Shown: piece by piece, positions 10,501-21,929 of the stretch
Layout: each line of letters begins with the position of its first letter
How positions within the stretch are numbered: the stretch's first letter is position 1
Assembly (NCBI GenBank): GCA_027924585.1
Contig: BSBM01000096.1
Coordinates: 248,001 to 312,000, forward strand
Direction of reading: 5' to 3'
DNA from: Larix kaempferi
Taxonomy: Eukaryota; Streptophyta; Pinopsida; Pinales; Pinaceae
Length of the DNA stretch: 64,000 nt
The notes under the pieces: model-generated
Seen by the model: the letters and a program-made list of their open reading frames with translations, nothing else
Database searches by the model: none
What the model was told of the DNA's origin: nothing
Program-made: the position numbers and the translations under genes

Positions 10501-12808
10501 TTTACAGAACAACAAATGAATTAGTTATAGATACTAAATATACAAGTATTAGACAAGCATAAGTCCCTAATTCATTCTGTCCAGAAAACCACTCTAGATA
10601 GAGGTTCGCTATTTCCGACCTTTCATATAACCAAAAATAATATATGATTGTTCTTGAGATCAATACACGAGACCAATAGTGTATGGTTATATTCGAAAGT
10701 TGTAGGAGCATCCATCAGTGTCTTGAATATATTTGATCTAAGAACAAATGAATTAGTTACAGATCCTAAATATGCAAATAATAGAAAAGCATAAATATAA
10801 AATAATAGAACAACATAAGTCCCTTCCTCATTCCTATAATCCAAAAAACCACTCTGAATATAGGTTCTCTGTTTCCAACTTTAATATAACCAAAAATGGA
10901 ATATGATTATATTTGAAATCAATTCCTTTAAGAATACCTCCAATACCCAAGTCATCAATGTTTCCTGACAATGCCTGAATCTTACAGTGTTAATCAATTT
11001 AGACATCATAGTAATTTTCTGGACGCAAAGAATGAACTTTTTATTCATCAATACTAAACTATTATGAAAGTTGTAGCACATCATAAGTAGGCGAAAGCAT
11101 AGTCCACTAATTGTAGAGATCCATGATAAGCTCAACTACCAGTTAAGAATTGTGTCAGTAATTACAATGTTAGCATCTATTGTATTTTGTATTTACCATT
11201 GACATTCTTACCTATAATATAGATGTATCAATATTTATATAATGCATTATTTTATTTTGATGGCATCAAATGACGTAATATAGATGACTTATCTACCTTT
11301 TACCTTATGGCTCATGAGGAGTGTCAACTGTGCAATATGTTTTCTATTTTTTAACCCATGGAGACTTTGCAACATGATAATCACCTGCAATATTTCCATA
11401 ATCACTTGTAATATTTTAATTTTTAAATGATAAAACTTCAACCAAATTCCTAGTTTTAATGTACAATATCTACCTTATGCCTAATGAGGAGTGTCGGCTA
11501 TGCAATATGTTTTCTATTTTATTTTTGATGATTTAGTTTGAAATTTGTATGGTATGTAGTGCTCGTATTATGCCTAAATAATTAGGATTATATATTCTAT
11601 TATCTATCGATATGAAATTCCCCCTTTTGGGGTTATGTAGTTTCTCCATCGGAAGTTTAATATTGATATTAACAAAAATTCATTTTAAGCAATGACAAGG
11701 TTTCCATTCATAGAGTGGACAACAATGTAGAGTTTTAAATCAAACCATTTAAAGAGATATACCTCAATGCAGGATAGTCCTAGGTACAAAATATGGCCTA
11801 TCCGGTTTTCAACAATGTGGAAAGCAATATACTTTGAAGGCTTGTTCCATTGCATCTTATTCAAATCAAAAGAAGTTACTTTGTATTGTATTAAAAAGAG
11901 AGCCTCAACATAACTTGGAAGCAAGTTGGTACAAAATAACCAGATAATCCAATTAAATACAAAATACAGAGTCTCAATGTTTTACAAGCATAATTAAGGT
12001 ATTACAGCTATTCCTATTTTCCTACACTCTGCTGCTAAAATATATACATACATATTGTCCTCCACTAGACCAACATATAAGAAAAGAAACATACCTTTGT
12101 TTAGCCAAAATTGATAGCGTACTATGTTTTTTAAAGCACTGATGGAGTTAAATTTATTCTCTTATTAGCTTGAATCACCTTCCATGTTTTAATCTTTGGG
12201 TTCCATGTTATCCATTGTTGAACGGGGTTCCAGCTCATCCTCAAGTCACAGATCTAATTAGCCAAAACCATAATTTGTTGTTTAAATGCTTCCCTCTATG
12301 CTACTAGTTGATGTTGCAGTGACTGGATTTTCTATCTCTTCCTTTATATTACCTCTTCCATTGCATACAATTGTTCATCCACTGTCTCTATGCTATTCTC
12401 ATGTACATCTACCCTCTAGGCCACTAGTTTCTCCCGGAGCAATTGGATTGTTTACCACTTCCTATCTATCATGTGTTCAATTGTAGACAACCACTCCTCC
12501 ACTAACCTTATGTGGTTCCCAAGCTCCCACCCTCAGTCGTTGAGTACATCAAGTCTTTCGACTACAACCTCCTTAAGTTCTTCAATAAGAGTTTCAACAA
12601 CTATTTATTTTCTCAGTTTGTTAACTATTCTAGCATGGCTAGAAAAATAAGAAGAAAACACAATAAGTGGCACTTCAATCTAAATCCTTAGTTGCAATAC
12701 AAAGCAATGGGGCACATAAATAAACAGGGACATAACTAAAAGATTCTCCATGCAAATCACCTAAAATAGCCCTTGGCGAGGAGTTCTTGCACATATTTCC
12801 ATAGTGGT
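7578..12808. other. AT-rich spacer without recognisable genes
   Basis: No open frame here shows a motif I recognise. The region is AT-rich with old local duplications: 10151-10840 is described separately, and a pair ending aatatgttttctattt occurs near 11330 and 11500. It probably holds degraded elements that I cannot name. Confidence 0.5.
10151..10840. repeat. Old direct repeats, about 212-bp period, two to three copies
   Basis: ttttgcagattctttatatt and ctagagttgtagga recur at about 10190/10258 and 10402/10469; a partial third copy with gttgtaggagcatc starts near 10698. The copies are clearly diverged and no coding capacity is seen. Confidence 0.7.
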
Positions 12809-13507
12809 CTACTGACCACTTCCCATGTAATGGTCATTTTTAACACCTCTCAAGTGGCTTCTTATATATCTAGAGGCTTCCATTAGATTGGGCCCAAGAA
12901 CAATAATATAGATCTTATTGAATTCCCAATGTGAATTTGCTCCCCTTTGAGAGCTACGAGCACTATCCTGATATGGGTCGTGTTGTCCATTGATGTGCAT
13001 ATCATGAGACACAAAAGCACTCTCAGGCCTCTCTCTCCTAGAATTTTTTGTACAAGGAGCTAAATCTTTTCCTATATATGGGATACCATGTGATCGTCTT
13101 CCAAAACAAGGTTGAAGAGCTTCAGTATACAAGTTTTGTGCATTAAGTACTAAATTATTCTCATTGATATAAGTATCTCTCTGTCTGTGATTCTCATGAC
13201 TAGAAACATTATGCAACTTACCACTAATGAATTCTTCTGAGGATGCATGTAAAAAATATTTATGTCTAGAAAACAAGGCACCCCTAGATAATATAGAAGA
13301 GTTGGTACCTAATGCTGAGCTTTTAGACTGGACCAAACCAATATTATATGCCACACTCCTTGAATAATTCATCTCTTTCATATGCCCCTCTTCATCATCA
13401 ACATCTTGTCCCAGTGGTATCCTGTCGCAATGTAATTCATGGTTTCTCTTTGATTTTGTATATTGGGGATCCTGACAATGTTGAGTCCCAAGCATGTGCC
13501 TGTTCAT
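12809..13507 (-). CDS. Unidentified ORF, 232 codons, possibly a gene-fragment exon
   Basis: I do not recognise this protein. It is polar and rich in His, Ser, Arg and Asn, with no membrane segment, signal peptide or clear motif. At 699 bp it is long for AT-rich spacer and has no internal stop, which is the main reason to list it. Just upstream on the same strand lies a short coding-like segment (MDELFGILQKWKNVIK) with a donor-like CAAGTAAGAG; a related copy of that segment is at 21930-22140. It could be the 3' exon of a gene whose 5' part was split by the Gypsy insertion at 13760, or only a chance ORF. No expression signal is visible. Confidence 0.35.
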   Translation of the reverse strand: MNRHMLGTQHCQDPQYTKSKRNHELHCDRIPLGQDVDDEEGHMKEMNYSRSVAYNIGLVQSKSSALGTNSSILSRGALFSRHKYFLHASSEEFISGKLHNVSSHENHRQRDTYINENNLVLNAQNLYTEALQPCFGRRSHGIPYIGKDLAPCTKNSRRERPESAFVSHDMHINGQHDPYQDSARSSQRGANSHWEFNKIYIIVLGPNLMEASRYIRSHLRGVKNDHYMGSGQ

Positions 13508-13509
13508 AT

Positions 13510-13690
13510 GGAGCTTTCTCTTACTTGATCACATTTTTCCATTTTTGTAATATTCCAAAAAGCTCATCCATGAATACAATATAGTTTGAAAAAAAAAAGA
13601 AAAAAAATGTATTATTAAGGGATTTAAAGCATCACACACCTGCAAAACATTGTGATTCTCTTTTAGGAGGGATGCACAACATTTGTTGTC
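13510..13690 (-). pseudogene. Unidentified gene fragment, copy 1 of a duplicated segment
   Basis: Read on the minus strand, an acceptor-like TTTTGCAG is followed by an open stretch (VCDALNPLIIHF), a pyrimidine-rich run and then MDELFGILQKWKNVIK. The same series, slightly different, is at 21930-22140, where the reading continues as KEERAPYEQ. Similarity in the coding-like stretch in both copies suggests descent from a real exon. The family is unknown. Confidence 0.45.
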
Positions 13691-13759
13691 GAATACAAAG
13701 AAAGCAGTTTTTGCACTTGAAAATTTAGAATGATGTTGGGTGTCTTTTTTCCTATCGTG

Positions 13760-14143
13760 TGTGAGGAACCTGCAACAATTAATTAATGATAATACACAAG
13801 ATAGCAATAAGAACAGAACTCATAATCACTTTATTGATCATAGGCCACTTCGATGGGGAAACCTCCTTTGAGCAAGCTCAATACAAATAACTTCATGGTA
13901 CCTTCATTGGCCTCAACACACACTTATATACTAAGTCTATTCCCAATACTATGGGTCAATACCATGGGACATATAATACTACGGGACGACTTACAAAGCA
14001 TATGCATCCAATACTATGGATCAATACCATGGGCTAATAAAAACTATGGATCAAAAAATACTGTGGGACGACTTACAAAGCATATGTGTCCAACAACAAT
14101 ATACTACCAAAGTAAAGAGAAGGGTTGAAACAGGTTCCTAACA
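13760..14143 (-). repeat. 3' LTR of the Gypsy element, 384 bp
   Basis: On the + strand it runs from TGTGAGGAACC to GGTTCCTAACA, with inverted ends. Inside, the ACTATGGRTCAATACCATGGG block occurs in two tandem copies. Confidence 0.92.
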
Positions 14144-14156
14144 TCCCCTCTCCCTT
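14144..14156 (-). other. Polypurine tract of the Gypsy element
   Basis: Minus-strand AAGGGAGAGGGGA lies next to the LTR. Confidence 0.75.
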
Positions 14157-14172
14157 AGAAAAATCTTTGTCC

Positions 14173-14711
14173 TCAAAGCTTTAGATGTGGAAATTGATGC
14201 AGAATCTGAAGGAGTGGTGCCCCTGTAGCATCATCGAGTTGCATTCCGAGCCACTGAATTAATGCCTCTATGATAGAGTGAGAGAGAAGCTGACTCCTTT
14301 TGATTTTTAGGGAGGATTTCTTGGAAGGCTGTAGACTAAGAAGAACCATATCAGCTGCGTGAAAATGGCGCTCAGAACGGTGCTGATCGGCATGTTTTTT
14401 TAGTTGAATCCTTGCCATGTGAATATTGTCCTGCAGATGAGAAGAATTTGATTGCGGTTTCGAAAAACCGAGTCAATTTCCTGAACTGGGGAACTGTTGA
14501 GGGTGTATGGAAGAAGAACTGGCGGTGCCTGTCCATAGAATGATTCATATGGTGTCATTTTAGATGTGGTATTGTACCACCAGATCACTTCAAGGAAATC
14601 CATAGAAATAGCTGTCCAAATATGTGTAGGGATGAGCAAGGGTTCGAGCAGTCCCAAAAGGAGTGTTGTTTCACCCTTGTTGACCTGGCAAGTATTACAG
14701 TCATCCACCAT
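14173..14711 (-). pseudogene. Gypsy integrase remnants
   Basis: 14400-14711 (minus) begins with the end of the zinc-binding part (CNTCQVNKGE) and SMDFLE of the core, then jumps to TPYESFYGQAPP, which lies C-terminal of the DDE core. The region with the second Asp and the Glu is deleted. After a frameshift, 14173-14418 continues with DQHRSERHFHAADMVLLSLQP, the usual C-terminal segment of plant Gypsy integrases. It cannot be active. Confidence 0.82.
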
Positions 14712-15248
14712 CTATTGAATTGTCATTTTTAGTCCTTGCCAAAAGAAGTTACATTGTTCCCGGTCATACGTTTTGAGGAACCCAGAGTGCCCTGCCGATG
14801 GAGAAGCATGGAGTTCATAGAAGGGATAGCCCTGTTGATCAGATTGCAACCAATGTGGAACAAGCAGAGAAATAGCTGTAAGAGAAACTGGGCCATCAAG
14901 TGTGCAAGAAGGAGAATCTGCCACTAGATTGTCCTTACCCTTCTTGTAAGTGATCACATAGGTAGAAACCATGAGTTGGATAACCCATTTCAGGTGTGTT
15001 GAGGAGGAGACCCATTGTTCCATGAAATTTTCCAGACTCTGGAGATCAGTCTTGATGCAGAAATAAGTCCCTAATAGGGATGGCTGCCACTTCTGTACTG
15101 TATGCAAAATAGTCATCAGTTCCTTCTGAGATGTAGATGCGGCTAAATTCTTACCGGAGAGGTCTCTTGAAGGGGGCAAGCCCACTGGTTCAGCAAAGAC
15201 ACCTGCATATCTATCCAAGGAAGTAGTGGAGACCATTGATAGGTGCAT
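14712..15248 (-). pseudogene. Gypsy RT edge fused by deletion to RNase H and integrase N-terminus
   Basis: The first residues (YAGVFAEPVGLPPSRD) are the start of the RT region. The next are RNase H (ASTSQKELMTILHTVQKW, then DLQSLENFMEQWVSS), so the whole RT palm, including the YXDD box, is lost between them. The C-terminal part (GHSGFLKTYDR and FFWQGLKMTIQ) is the integrase zinc-binding region with its His. The junction is in frame. Confidence 0.82.
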
Positions 15249-15263
15249 CTAAATGGAATGGAG

Positions 15264-15707
15264 CTAAGCGATGACACCATGTGAATTCTTCTTAAGGATC
15301 TTTTCCAGGCGATGTGAACTGATGATATGAAGAGACCCTGGTTGTAAGCCCATAAATTTGTGTTGTATCCCATTGACAGAAAACTGCATCCAAAGTTCAT
15401 CAAAATCCCATAAAATGGGGCCAAGAGTGCGTAACCATTGAATGCGCAAAACCACATCACATCCGCCTAATGACAAGGAAAACATGTAAGAGCACAGGTT
15501 ATAATCTTCTAGAGAGATACACACATTGTGACACTTCCCCTTGCAAGGTAAGGTGCCCCCAGTGGAAACCATGACTTCAAAGTTGGAGCAAGGATGGACA
15601 AAACAATCAGCCTGTTTGGAAATCCGAGGGTCAATGAAGTTATGAGTGCTACCAGAATCAATGAGTATGGTAAGAGGGAGCTTCTTGAAGTAACCCTTGA
15701 CCCGCAT
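15264..15707 (-). pseudogene. Gypsy aspartic protease
   Basis: LTILIDSGSTHNFID near residue 14 is the retropepsin active-site motif of plant Gypsy elements, and LGGCDVVLRIQWLRTLGPI further on is the usual C-terminal segment. The length of about 148 codons fits the family. It is in the same minus-strand frame as the gag zinc-knuckle segment upstream but separated from it by a stop. Confidence 0.85.
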
Positions 15708-15803
15708 TGTTTGTGGGGTGGTGATGGCGGTTACAGCATGGAGAGAGATCTCTGGTGGGTCATCCTGAGATGGGGGGTCAACAGACGGGTGCTGAATGTC
15801 GAC

Positions 15804-16717
15804 CTAATCATCTATTGTATCTGGAGCTTCTTCACCAAGTTCAGAGGTAGGCGGAGAATCCACATCTAAGAGATAGAGCTTTTTCTCAACACATCTATGT
15901 CCCCGAGTGAATTTCTCATCACAATTATAACAAAGCCTTTTTTCTCGGCGTGCCCACTTCTCTAGTTTAGACAAATGCTTGATAGGAGTTGGCCGAGGAG
16001 CTGGCGTGATGGGAGGTCGTTGGGAACCCATATTTCTGAAGGGAACAAAGGTGGGTTTGTAGCGTTGTTGGGTTGCAATCTTGTCCTCTGCCAACTTAGC
16101 CAACCCTAGGACTTCCATCATTGTGTTGGGACAAAACATTTTAACCTCTGAGCGGATTTCATCCTTGAGACCACTAATAAAAACAACTCCTGTAGAATTC
16201 ATCAGACAATCCTTCTGTGTGATTGGCCAGTTTCTCAAATTTTGTCTGATACTCTCTCACTTTTCCAATTTGGCGAAGTTTAGTGAGTTCTCCTATGAAG
16301 TCATCAAAATCACTAGGACCAAATCGTTGCAAAAGGAGTTGGAAAAAATATGTCCAGTTTGGGTCATGATGAGCTTTGATGTACCAATGATTGAAGAGAT
16401 TCCTGTTCCAAATGAAAGGATGCAAGTGGAACTTTCTAGACATCAAAAGTATTATTCATACTGAAATATTGTTCTGCCTGGTATATCCATCCAGTCGGAT
16501 CAGTACCATTGAAGCGAGGAAAATCAAGCTTCAGCCCACAAAAATTACTGGAAGAAGAGAACCAGGTGGGTGCAAAGGATTCTGGCTGTCGGTGATTGTT
16601 CATGGTTGAATGCTGAAGATGGAGGCTGAGAAATTTTTCATCCAGATCCTGGAGTTTGGTTTGGATGGATGCAAGTGCTTCCTCCATGATTTTTTCTCTT
16701 ACGCGGGTGACAACCAT
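15804..16717 (-). pseudogene. gag: Gypsy gag, broken by two frameshifts
   Basis: I place the start at 16715-16717 (MVVTRVREKIMEEALASIQ), typical of this gag family. Three frames in series give the LDFPRFNGTDPTGWIYQAEQYF capsid segment, then PSDFDDFIGELTKLRQIGKVREY, then GLKDEIRSEV and the zinc knuckle CYNCDEKFTRGHRC near 15900-15940. Frames change near 16440 and 16200. The knuckle has the CX2CX7HXC spacing seen in many plant Gypsy gags. Confidence 0.83.
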
Positions 16718-16756
16718 AACCAGGAGTTTTTTTTTTTTGAGTGGGTAGATAAACAA

Positions 16757-17739
16757 AAACAGAAACTGGTTTAGTAAAGGAAAGTCTGGATTTGGGAAAA
16801 ACTTTGATGGGCAATTTGGGTTTAACTAGGTTTTTGACACTTTCAAAGGGACACGGATGCAGAAAAGGGGGATTTCAGAAGCAGGGTGAAAGAATGCGAA
16901 AATTTGGCAGAGAGGGACAAAGAAGTAGAAATATGAAATGAACACTTTGGTAAAATTTGAAGGCGATTGGGAGAAAATCGAAGAAGTTATGGCAAACCCT
17001 AAAAATAGACAAATGTGGAATTTATGGCATTGGGAAGTGGAATTTGGGATAGGGTCCTCAAGAATGAAATATGCAGAATGAGATTGCAAGGGTTTCAGGG
17101 AAGTTTCAAGGGAATGGAGTTAAGACAAGGGAGATATGGTGGAAAAACAATTTTTTTTTTTAGAAATGGATTTGCAATGGCGCGGAAGGGATTGGCAACA
17201 GATGGATCTACAACAGTGCAGAAGTGATCGGAAACAGATGGATCTGCAACGAATTAGAAGTGATCGGCAATAGATGGATCTGCAACGACGCGTAAGTGAC
17301 CGGCAACAGTTCTGGGCAGAGGAAATCTACGATTTATCAGCTGAAAATAGATATGGACCCCAGGTATTCTCGGCTTCCTAACAGTTCAGGGGATTCACAT
17401 AGCCACCAATGCTGTCTGGCGGCTTGCTTATTGGGGCAGTACCCCTCACTCCACGGCTCAGGTAAAACTGATAACCGCTTTACCACAAATTGCAGCTCTT
17501 TGTTTACCTCACAGGTGGGAACTAGTCAATCAGGTAGGGGTCGTTTCCCTTTTTGCTGGAAAGTCCTCTCAATGGGCCAGCTACTTTAGGGTTCCTGCGG
17601 TACTCCTCACAATACGTTTTAGGGATTATGCCCAAGTAATTCCCACAGTTAAGTGGATAGGGATTATTCCCAGATCCGAACCTGCAACAGATGCGAAAAA
17701 AAATTTGGCATAAATTTCAGCCAGCGTGCCCAAGAAAGT
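16757..17739 (-). other. Gypsy leader with a 36-bp tandem repeat at 17190-17300
   Basis: There is no coding sequence between primer-binding site and gag. gatggatct recurs at 17201, 17238 and 17273 inside a three-copy repeat. Confidence 0.7.
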
Positions 17740-17751
17740 GCTTTGATACCA
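17740..17751 (-). other. Primer-binding site of the Gypsy element
   Basis: Minus strand TGGTATCAAAGC, one mismatch from the usual TGGTATCAGAGC, two bases from the LTR end. Confidence 0.8.
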
Positions 17752-17753
17752 GA

Positions 17754-18137
17754 TGTGAGGAACCTACAACAATTAATTAATGAAAATACACAAGATAGCA
17801 GTAAGAACAGAACTCAGATTCACTTTATTGATCACAGGCCACTTCAAGGGGGGAACCTCCTTTGAGCAATCTCAATATAAATAACTTCACGGTACCTTCA
17901 TTGGCCTCAACACACACTTATATACTAAGTCTATGCCCAATACTATGGGTGAATACCATGGGACATATAATACTACGGGACGACTTACAAAGCATATGGG
18001 TCCAATACTATGGGTCAATACCATGGGCTAATACAAACTATGGATCAACAAATACTACGGGATGACTTACAAAGCATATGCGTCCAATAACAATATACTA
18101 ACAAAGTAAAGAGAAGGGTTGACACAGGTTCCTAACA
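17754..18137 (-). repeat. 5' LTR of the Gypsy element, 384 bp
   Basis: Same length and ends as 13760-14143, differing at roughly 25-30 positions. Confidence 0.92.
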
Positions 18138-18882
18138 TCGGGGACCTTTTTTCATATTGGGGTCGTTTTTTCTCTTTCAACTCTTTATTTTGGCTAAGCT
18201 TTATCTTCATTGTCTACATCCCAGAGAAATGCAAGAGATTGGTGGCTCAGTATGATATATGGATCAAGTAGTGAGAATGAAAACATAAATAGACAATCAT
18301 TGTGTTTTCTTAGTTGCATTCAATATTTTTTGCAAAGGACATAGCACAAACCCTTTTTAGTGTCTCTATTTTTTCCTTTTTCCTTAACAGTTGCAGTCCT
18401 TGTTCTCTTTTTGGCTTTCTTTGTTCCTCCTCTTTAGAGGCAAAGTTGGAACTTGGAAGAAGAGTTTGTTTCCTATGTGGAAAACTCATCTTAATCAATC
18501 ATATGATCTTAGCACAATTTTATTTTTGTCCCATGATTGCCAGAGTTAGTGCATGAAAATTACATTACGCTATTCTCAGAATAAGGGTGAGAGGAAACCT
18601 TTTGGAACATTTATAGTGACAATATTAAGGTAAGCTTCAAATACCTTCCATTTGCATTCATAAATAGGGCACATGTAAACAAAAAAAAATTCCTACCTCA
18701 ACCGCCTTCTGGTTGTACAGCTCCATTTCTCCCATGTAATTTTCCTTTTCCCCAGCAGCAGTCTTCACATACATTTAACAAATCCTTTAGTTTGGTGCAT
18801 TATAAGTGAGCTCAAATATTCTTCCTAGAATTACAAGTTTAATTTATGTGATGATATTTTCATACAACTTAATTCTACAAAG
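18138..18882. other. Spacer between two LTR elements
   Basis: AT-rich. One short ORF on each strand near 18310-18556 shows no recognisable motif. Confidence 0.5.
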
Positions 18883-19075
18883 TGTTAGAAATAGTAATCT
18901 CATTAGTTAAGTTGTTAGGTACATTCCGTTATTCAGTTCTACGATCGGTTAGCCCGTATTGATTTAAATCGTCAAAGCATGTAACATTTATATACAACTG
19001 TGTAATATTAAATAAGCAGTTCATCCATTTGTGCTTGTAACTCTTTTGTTTATGTCTCTGCACATATTTTGAACA
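18883..19075 (+). repeat. 5' LTR, 193 bp
   Basis: From TGTTAGAAATAG to ATTTTGAACA, followed directly by the primer-binding site. Confidence 0.92.
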
Positions 19076-19087
19076 TGGTATCAGAGC
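19076..19087 (+). other. Primer-binding site
   Basis: TGGTATCAGAGC, a perfect plant Copia site, abuts the LTR. Confidence 0.92.
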
Positions 19088-19287
19088 ATTTGGTTAATCC
19101 GTTAGTCAATCCAAGATGGATTTAGGAGCCTCTTCTCGATTGGAGGTTTTGTTGAGCCCTTGGGGGTTTTATTGTTGCACATGCAGAGGAAAGTCTGCTT
19201 TCGTAGAAGCTGGTGCTATTGTTGAAGTTTGTTGAACCGGTGTTGCACTTAGAGTGTTTGGTTGATCCAAAATTGGATTAGTTCCTG

Positions 19288-19425
19288 GAGAACCTCTTCA
19301 AATATTGAAGATAAGGTCACGTCGAAGCAGTCACTAGCAAGAAATATGTTAGGAGAGAACCTCTTCAAAGATTGAAGAGAAGGTCGCGTCGAAGCAGTCA
19401 CTAGAAAGAAATATGTTGGGAGAAC
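19288..19425 (+). repeat. Leader tandem duplication, 67 bp x 2
   Basis: aacctcttcaaa starts at 19291 and 19358 in two near-identical copies. A second short tandem (about 40 bp x 2, tgtttaaattattaaaagaa) lies at 19922-20002. Confidence 0.85.
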
Positions 19426-20343
19426 GTTGAGCCAACCTGTTGAATACAGAACCCGGGCTGTGACATTTTGTCTGCAAAATTTGTGTGAAGAAATAGAAGT
19501 CTGCTGCAGTCGTTAAGTGGAAGCTCATTGCCAGCGAAGACGAGCAGAAAAGAATCTCCATATCCATTGGAGAAGACATAAAGTTGTGAAGATTCGCCTG
19601 AAGAAAATTGTGGTTTACTGTGAGGAAGAAAAGTTCGCTGCAAGCTATTAAGTTGTTGAGCGCATTAGAGGATATGGGATCCAGTTTGAATGAAGAAGGA
19701 AGTTCGATTATATCTTCCGTAAGACCCTGAGGAGGACAGTTCATGTACTAAATTCATTTTTCGTGTTCGTTTGAAGAAAAAGATAAAACTGAAGGAGATC
19801 TAGCCCGCAAAGAACATAAAATCTGCATGGAAAAATCCCATCCACATGATGATAGCAAACGTGATGATAGAAAATCTTGGAATGAGTAAGAGTATAGCAT
19901 ATGTTTGTTATTTGAAAAAATGTTGTTTAAATTATTAAAAGAAGATTATGTGGATTGGTGACGCTGTTTAAATTATTAAAAGAAGATTATGTGGATTGGT
20001 GACAAAGATTTTATATTAATATATTTTGGTGAAACGTTTGAAGTTTTGAAAAATTTTCTTGATATATTTATATATTTTGGTGAAAGAGAATTACGAAAAG
20101 CTAATATTTTGGTGAAAGAGAATTATAAAGAGTTCCTTTTGTGAAGATAAAAAGCCGGAATTGATTTCTAGGAAATTTTTGTGAAGTGTGGTGAGAGCAG
20201 CCTTATATACACAAAAAAAACGAGCAGCCTTATATTGATCAATATCAATTGATTTTGAGAAAAAACAAAATTCTTTGGTATGAAGAATTGCTGTCGTTTC
20301 TGAGAAAAAATTGAAGAGAAATATAAAGTATTTCTTTCTAGCT

Positions 20344-21378
20344 ATGGAGCAAATCAATGAAGATCTAGATCAGAATAAATCTAATGAAGACAAAGAGATA
20401 GTTGAAATATTGAGAAGATCTATGCCGATTTTGCCATTTTTCTCAGGTATGGATTACGAAATTTGGGCAAATAAAATGGAATATTTTCTTTGTTCAGTAA
20501 ATTTGTGGCGTTTTGTTCAAAAATATTTTGTAGATTGCCATCATAGATAAAATGCAATTGCAAGACTTCTTATTTTGTCAATAGTGGATGAAAACGTTTT
20601 TTATAGTGTTTTCTATAAACTTCATCAAGTTTTTAGTGCAAAAGATTTTTGGGATGCTTTAGAGAGGAGGTACAGTAAAAAGAGAATAAACATAAACACT
20701 TTGCAGCATATTGGTACATTAGAAGAACCTTTTGTGTCTGAAGAAGTCCTTGATAAAGTAGATGAGAAGAATATTGAAGACCTTGTGTGTGCCACAAAGC
20801 ATGAAGAGGAAGGTGAATCTCACTACATAGATACACTAGTGGATGATAAAGCTGCCATTGTAGCAACATGTGATGATGAAGAAACTTTGGTGAATCCAAC
20901 AATAGATATTGTTGATGGCATTAACTTAGTGAAGCGAACAAATTTTGTTGATGACTATTCGATTGAAGATAAAACTGACCATGTAGCAGTATTTGATTAG
21001 AAACAAGATGAATATTTTGTAGAGTGTTTGGAGAGTCCATTCCTACACAAGGAAAAGATGCTTGAAGCATCAATCAAGACCAAAGAATCTCATGTTTTTG
21101 GAACTGAAAATTTGTGTGTGTTTGCGGATTGTGCAGGTACTAAGAAAGAACAACACTTGGATGTAGTGTTAACAAATTATGATGAGGAGTTGAGAATGGT
21201 AGAAGAATGGTTAGAAAATCCAAGGATTTGTGAAGATATGAATAAAAAGATTGTAGTAGATAAAGAATGTGAAAACATTATTTTTCAAGAATTTGAAATT
21301 AGTATTGCAGAAATGCCGCAAGAAATGAAGTTAAACATACACTTGCAAGGAATAGAGATGAACATTGAGATAGAATAA
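20344..21378 (+). pseudogene. Gag-like ORF with acidic tail, two in-frame stops
   Basis: From the ATG at 20344 the frame runs to 21378, about 344 codons, broken only by TAA at 20548 and TAG at 20998. The N-terminal part (ILPFFSGMDYEIWANKMEYF, then VNLWRFV) matches the start of Copia gag proteins, and AKDFWDALERRY matches the following helical segment. No zinc knuckle is seen. The remaining part, about 200 residues, is rich in Asp and Glu and has no recognised domain. That it stays open for most of its length suggests it was translated until recently. The tail may be a captured or diverged sequence. Confidence 0.72.
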
Positions 21379-21718
21379 TTATGGAAGTGTTTCACGAATA
21401 TTTTTGGGTGGAGCCACAATGAGAAAAAGAATATAGTCAACCACAAAGATCAGTTGACTAAGGATACTATTGAAAGCAAGGCAAGAGGAGCACAACAACA
21501 TCAGATTTGGGATACAGGAAAACATTCTATCTTTGAAGATGAAGATGAAAGAAATAGGCCTAAGCAGCTTAATCTAAACCCAATTTAGTTTTTGAAATTT
21601 TTGTGAAGTGTTTGTAAGCTTGGCTGAGACATAGACCAGCAAGCATTTGCATTTTAGCAGTTTTAAAATATCAAAATTAAGAGGGAGTGTTAGGTGTTAG
21701 TAAGAATGTAACCCTTGA

Positions 21719-21731
21719 GATTAAGAGGGAG
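21719..21731 (+). other. Polypurine tract, with a second copy upstream
   Basis: attaagagggaggg abuts the 3' LTR. An earlier aattaagagggagtgttagg at about 21676-21695 looks like a duplicated tract plus LTR edge. Confidence 0.7.
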
Positions 21732-21924
21732 GGTTAGAAATAGTAATCTCATTAGTTAAGTTGTTAGTTACATTTCGTTATTCAGTTCTACGATCGGTTA
21801 GCCTGTATTGCTTTAAACCGTCAAAGAATGTAACATTTATATACAACTGTGTAATATTAAATAAGCAGTTCAGCCGTTTGTGCTTGTAACTCTTTTGTTT
21901 ATGTCTCTGCCCATATTTTGAACA
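21732..21924 (+). repeat. 3' LTR, 193 bp
   Basis: Matches 18883-19075 with few changes; the first base is G instead of T. The target duplication CAAAG follows. Confidence 0.9.
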
Positions 21925-21929
21925 CAAAG

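Larger units (their letters stand above)
13760..18137 (-). mobile_element. Ty3/Gypsy LTR retrotransposon, internally deleted
   Basis: Two 384-bp LTRs bracket 3.6 kb. On the minus strand the order is primer-binding site, leader, gag, protease, short RT/RNase H/integrase remnants, polypurine tract. Most of RT and the integrase core are missing, so it is non-autonomous. The LTRs differ at roughly 25-30 positions, so it is clearly older than the Copia elements here. Possible target duplication: tcgtg at 13755 and tcggg at 18138 (one mismatch). It seems to have inserted beside the unidentified gene fragment. Confidence 0.92.
18883..21924 (+). mobile_element. Small non-autonomous LTR retrotransposon with a gag-like ORF
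   Basis: Two 193-bp LTRs, a perfect 5-bp target duplication CAAAG (18878-18882 and 21925-21929), a primer-binding site and a polypurine tract define a complete 3042-bp element. The only coding-like region is a gag-type N-terminus followed by an acidic tail. No protease, integrase or RT motif is present, so it must rely on another element's enzymes. It is too large for a typical TRIM and fits a small LARD-like Copia derivative. Confidence 0.9.
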
